The notes below the pieces were generated by a model. The model made no database searches and was not told the DNA's origin. It saw only the letters and a program-made list of their open reading frames with translations. A stretch of 64,000 nucleotides of DNA. Origin: Prorocentrum cordatum. Taxonomy: Eukaryota > Sar > Dinophyceae > Prorocentrales > Prorocentraceae. Shown in pieces: positions 60,700 to 64,000 of the stretch (positions within the stretch are counted from its first letter, which is position 1; each line of letters starts with the position of its first letter). The DNA is taken from assembly GCA_963575745.1 (NCBI GenBank), contig CAUYUJ010005050.1, forward strand, positions 1 to 64,000. The letters run 5' to 3'. Made by a program: the position numbers and the translations under genes.

Positions 60700-62260
60700 G
60701 GCGACCCCGCTTTGGCCATTGCAGCCTCGGCTGCCCGTTTGTCGACATAACCCAAGCGGCTAGCAGTTGCGCCCGGTTGATCACGCGGCCGCCCTGTGCG
60801 CCGAGGTAGGCAAGCCCTGTGCGCCGTCGTGGACCACGCAAGCAGGCGACCGTCCAGGAACCAACATCAAGGCGCCAAGTCGCGGCGGTTTTGCCCCTTT
60901 TCGAAAAGGCGTCCGCGCGTGCCACAACTTGCGGAGGCGGGTCAGACGCGATGGCCAAAGACCTGGGCGAGGCGCGTCGTGCCACGGAGGATAGACGCAG
61001 CAAGCAGCACCGCAGATTCGGCGCGATTTTCGCAGTATCCTCGAAGCACTGGCGCGCAATAAGTGCGGACAAGTCTCCGCGACACGGTTGGCCAGCAAGC
61101 GAGCTGCCCAGCCATGTGCAGATGCTGCGCAGATGCGCGGCTTCGCCTTACTGGAGACGCCCGGTCAACAAAATGTATTCGGTCCCCTCCAGAAAACGAC
61201 TGCAGTCGCCCCTAGCTTGGGCTTAAAACCTACCGCCAAATCTGTCTGGACCCGGCTGAGGTCGTTCAGATGTCCCAATGGCAGCTTCGACGTTGGCGGC
61301 GCGCGCTTCCCGCCCGAGAGCGCAACGCCGAGCAGGCGCGCAAGCTCGTGCAATGCCTGCTGGGCGTCTCCCGTGGAGAGCGCAAAATCAACGATAAGGT
61401 TCTCGGCGACGCCGAGCCCGCCCGCGGCGCGCAGCAGGCGGCGAGCGGCGGCTGCGAGGAGCGGGCCCCGGTTGAATTGGTTCACCGCCGACGCCAAGGG
61501 CAAGCCGCGGAGCACGCTGCACCTGCACCCGTGCGCGGCGCGGTGGAGACGGGCCACTGCGACAAATCCCATGCCGAGGCGGGCGGGGAATACGCGCCGG
61601 CACCCCGTCCACCGGCCCCCCACTGACGCGACGAGCTGGAACCACTCGGGGAGCGAGCGGCCGTCTTCCGAGACCTGGCAGGCCAGCGCGCGCGCCGCAG
61701 GCAGCGGCAGCTCTAGCGAAATGGTTGCTCGCGCTTCTTAAACGCCACTTGTCGCCCTGCCGTGTAGCGCGGCGCGGGGGCGGGCGATTGCCACCAGGCC
61801 CAAACCGGAGGTCAAGTTCGCGCCGCGCGATGAAGGGTTCGGCCGGGCCCGCCTTGATCTCTTCAACAGTCAGATCATAGATGGCCTTCGCCACGGGGCA
61901 TGGGCGCACGTTTTGCCCCATGTCGCCCACGATATGTTGGGCAGACGGCCCCCGCGGCGCCTCAGTCGGCCGCGGGGGCGCGCCGCGCCCGGCGGGCCTC
62001 GCAGAGCGTGGCCGGAGGGCGCCGGAGGCCAGAATCTCAACAGCTATCTCGAACCCGCGGACGAGCTCACCTGGCAGGCCCTTGTCTGACCAGTCTAAAA
62101 GCACGACGAGCATCGCTTCAAACGCGGGCGAAATGCCCAGCGCGCCTGCGACGCTGACGCGTCGCTGCCTCGTAGCGAATTCGCCCAGCGGGCGAACCGC
62201 CGCAGCGAGACGCGATGGCAATTTTCGCCGATGCCGTCGCTGATCGCGGAAACGCGGCAC
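60700..62260 (-). pseudogene. Decayed reverse transcriptase / RNase H-like remnant
   Basis: Minus-strand pieces of a dinoflagellate RT family, in order: 'ELVRGFEIAVEILASGALRP' (about 62068-62009), 'AIYDLTVEEIKAG' (61885-61847), 'GDKWRL' (about 61756), 'LASAVNQFNRGPLLAAAARR' (61497-61440), 'AENLIVDFALSTG' (about 61410-61372) and 'GHLNDLSRVQTDL' then AVGFKPK (61275-61220). The catalytic YxDD is not recognisable; the corresponding place reads 'GLGVAENLIVDF'. Further down, other frames give 'GALMLVPGRSP' (about 60870), which may be RNase H-like. Pieces lie in different frames, so this is not a functional gene. Confidence 0.5.
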
Positions 62261-64000
62261 TGAGGAGGCGCCGGCATGGACGGCGCATTGCAAGTCGAGT
62301 TCCAAGCTCGGCGGGGCCGCAAACGGGCGCGACTTAAGCAGCGCCCTGCGAAAGTGCTCGCCTGGACCCCCCTCGCGTTCCAAGAGGCCAGGAAGTGCAC
62401 GGCCCGAGGCCGAGGGGCGCCGCTGCCGAGCAGCAGCGTCGCGCATGGGCGATTTAAGTCACAGGGCTTGAATGTCGGGCCCGCCCGTGGTTGACGGGGC
62501 CCCGGCTTCGCGCATGCAAGCGTCGAAATTGGTCTGACAAGCCACACCCATCGCGCTGACGTCGCGAATCGCATCGCGGCGCGGGCAACAAAAACTTGGA
62601 CGGAAACGAAATGAGAGCCCGTTCGAGCAGCTCCGCGGAGCCCCCGAACTCTGGCGATCCACGCTAGGATGGATGCCACGGGGCGCCCAGCGGTGTCCGT
62701 CGCCCACCCGGCCACACTTCGGTCGGCGACGGGGCCAGGCGAAGCGCCTCCGGGCCGCGAGCGAGGCCCTGAGCAGGGTGGGAGATCAGACAAATAATAA
62801 CCACCAAGAGTTTGATGGCGAGCCGCCGAATCGCGAACTCCGGCTGGAGGTCGCACTGTGCTCGCGTATCCCCGGGGAAAGTAGCGCAGTTATTCTACCT
62901 ACTCTGGGAGCAGCGGGCGCGCGGCGCTCTCCTTCCATAGCGCGCCCCCCCGACATGAGATGCCAGAGGCTGGCGGCGCCCATCGCAGAAGAACCGCCGG
63001 TAGATACAAGGGTCGGCTCGCGCAGCCGGGGGCCGGTCCGCTGGGGGCTGGGTGGCCGACGCCAGTGCGAGGAAATGGCCTAACGGGCACGAGGGCGCAA
63101 ATGTTGCGCCGGGCGCTGTTGGCCCTGCCCGGCCGACTTCATGGCGGAAGCGCCGCGACCAGCCGCCTCGACGAAGGGGGCCACTCGCGGGGGGCAGGCG
63201 GCCCGCACCACCGGACTACGCGCGCGTCGAGCCCGGCCCGCCCCCGCGGCGCTACCTCGACGCGAGCGCAACTGGGGGGCCGGGGCCCGAGCCCCCAGAA
63301 CAACCAAGCCCTGCGCACCCAACCGAAATGAGCTGCGCGCAACAAGACCGACGGGGACCCCAACTCGGTCGCAACCTCCCGGCGGCGCTCGGCAGACATG
63401 GGCGCGGATTTCGACCGCCCACCGGAGAACGAGATCACGGCTATCGCGGCACTGCGAAACCGAATCTCGAAGGCGGCGAAAATCTGTCAAAGGCGACGAC
63501 CTTTCGTCGGCGAGCGTCTGTCTGGCGACGTTCGACGCGGCGCGCGGCGGGCAAGAAGGCCCCGCGAACAAAAAAACAAGTGAGGGCCGCGCGCTTCGAC
63601 GCGCGGTGATATTGCATCGAAGGATAAGTTCTCGAGAACGCTCGCCCGACGCACCTGGGGATGGCGCCCGCGGGCCGCGCGTCCAAGATGATACTCGGAC
63701 TCGCGGGCGCATCCATCAACCTGTTGCGACAAGAGAGACGCCGCTTGGAAAACGGCCCCCGCCCCGTCGCATACGGAAATCACATAAACGCGCGGAGGGC
63801 CAAGGTCATCTGGCGAGGCCCCCGGGATCCCCGGGGCCCGTCTGCCGGGGGGGGCTCGGCGACAGCGCCGAACCTAACGCCCCACCGGCGCCTGCCACCT
63901 CGCTCGCGCGACCCTGGTCTCTGCCTGGGCGGCCTGCCGAAGAGCTGGCGGCGATTCGATTTTGAACCCTTTGCCCCGCGCGCGCCCGCGGGCGGGGGGG
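62261..64000. other. GC-rich sequence, no supported gene
   Basis: The minus strand upstream of the RT remnant may hold the 5' part of the same element ('RDSVSQCRDSRDLVLRWAVE', about 63460-63400, reads like protein), but I cannot assign it. The window ends in G-rich sequence. Confidence 0.4.

Overview
The window is nuclear DNA of a dinoflagellate (Dinophyceae); I cannot name the genus. The clearest evidence is a complete 22-nt dinoflagellate spliced-leader sequence on the minus strand at 32319-32340. Other evidence is a pentatricopeptide fragment of the 'NAxISAC' type, several retroelement families with the GC-rich coding style of dinoflagellates, and very large amounts of simple and satellite repeat. 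No ordinary housekeeping gene, rRNA or tRNA could be recognised. Almost everything that reads as protein comes from retroelements. Most long open frames elsewhere are by-products of trinucleotide or hexanucleotide arrays or of GC-rich sequence without stop codons.

Layout. 1-3.4 kb: a CCT array, a decayed LINE reverse transcriptase tail, a PPR fragment and a GGA array. 3.4-8.3 kb: LINE A (minus strand), with an endonuclease/RT ORF, a zinc-finger tail in a second frame and a third ORF of unknown function in another frame. 9.06-10.16 kb: a large foldback structure whose arms carry 18-bp tandem repeats in opposite orientation. 11.0-11.4 kb: a CAT array. 12.2-17.3 kb: a decayed tyrosine-recombinase retrotransposon (gag-like, RT, RNase H, recombinase; minus strand). 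17.4-25.0 kb: satellites and trinucleotide arrays. 25.02-32.34 kb: LINE B, a complete insertion with spliced leader, two ORFs, 3' hairpins, a poly(A) tail and a 15-bp target-site duplication, inserted in an AAGAGGCCCC minisatellite. 32.4-38.0 kb: more arrays, then a short inverted-terminal-repeat family of which one copy appears to enclose a 102-bp satellite. 38.8-39.3 kb: an isolated LINE-type C-terminal zinc domain (plus strand). 42.1-42.8 kb: a second copy of the LINE A third ORF. 44.4-48.6 kb: decamer, hexamer and ~73-bp arrays. 49-51.5 kb: possible LTR-element and hypothetical fragments. 53.5-57.8 kb: a CCT array beside an ATT/AGT array, a ~90-bp satellite, a perfect 32-bp inverted repeat, and GACA and A78 tracts. 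58.3-62.3 kb: decayed coding sequence, including another RT.

How it works together: there is no metabolic pathway. The window records retrotransposition and repeat expansion. LINE B shows how at least one element moved: its RNA was trans-spliced (spliced leader at the 5' end), polyadenylated and copied back into DNA. LINE A, the zinc-domain fragment and the third-ORF copy show that modules of such elements persist separately. All recognisable coding remains except one (38.8-39.3 kb) lie on the minus strand.

Limits: family assignments come from motif recognition by eye, without database searches. Boundaries of decayed elements and satellites are approximate.
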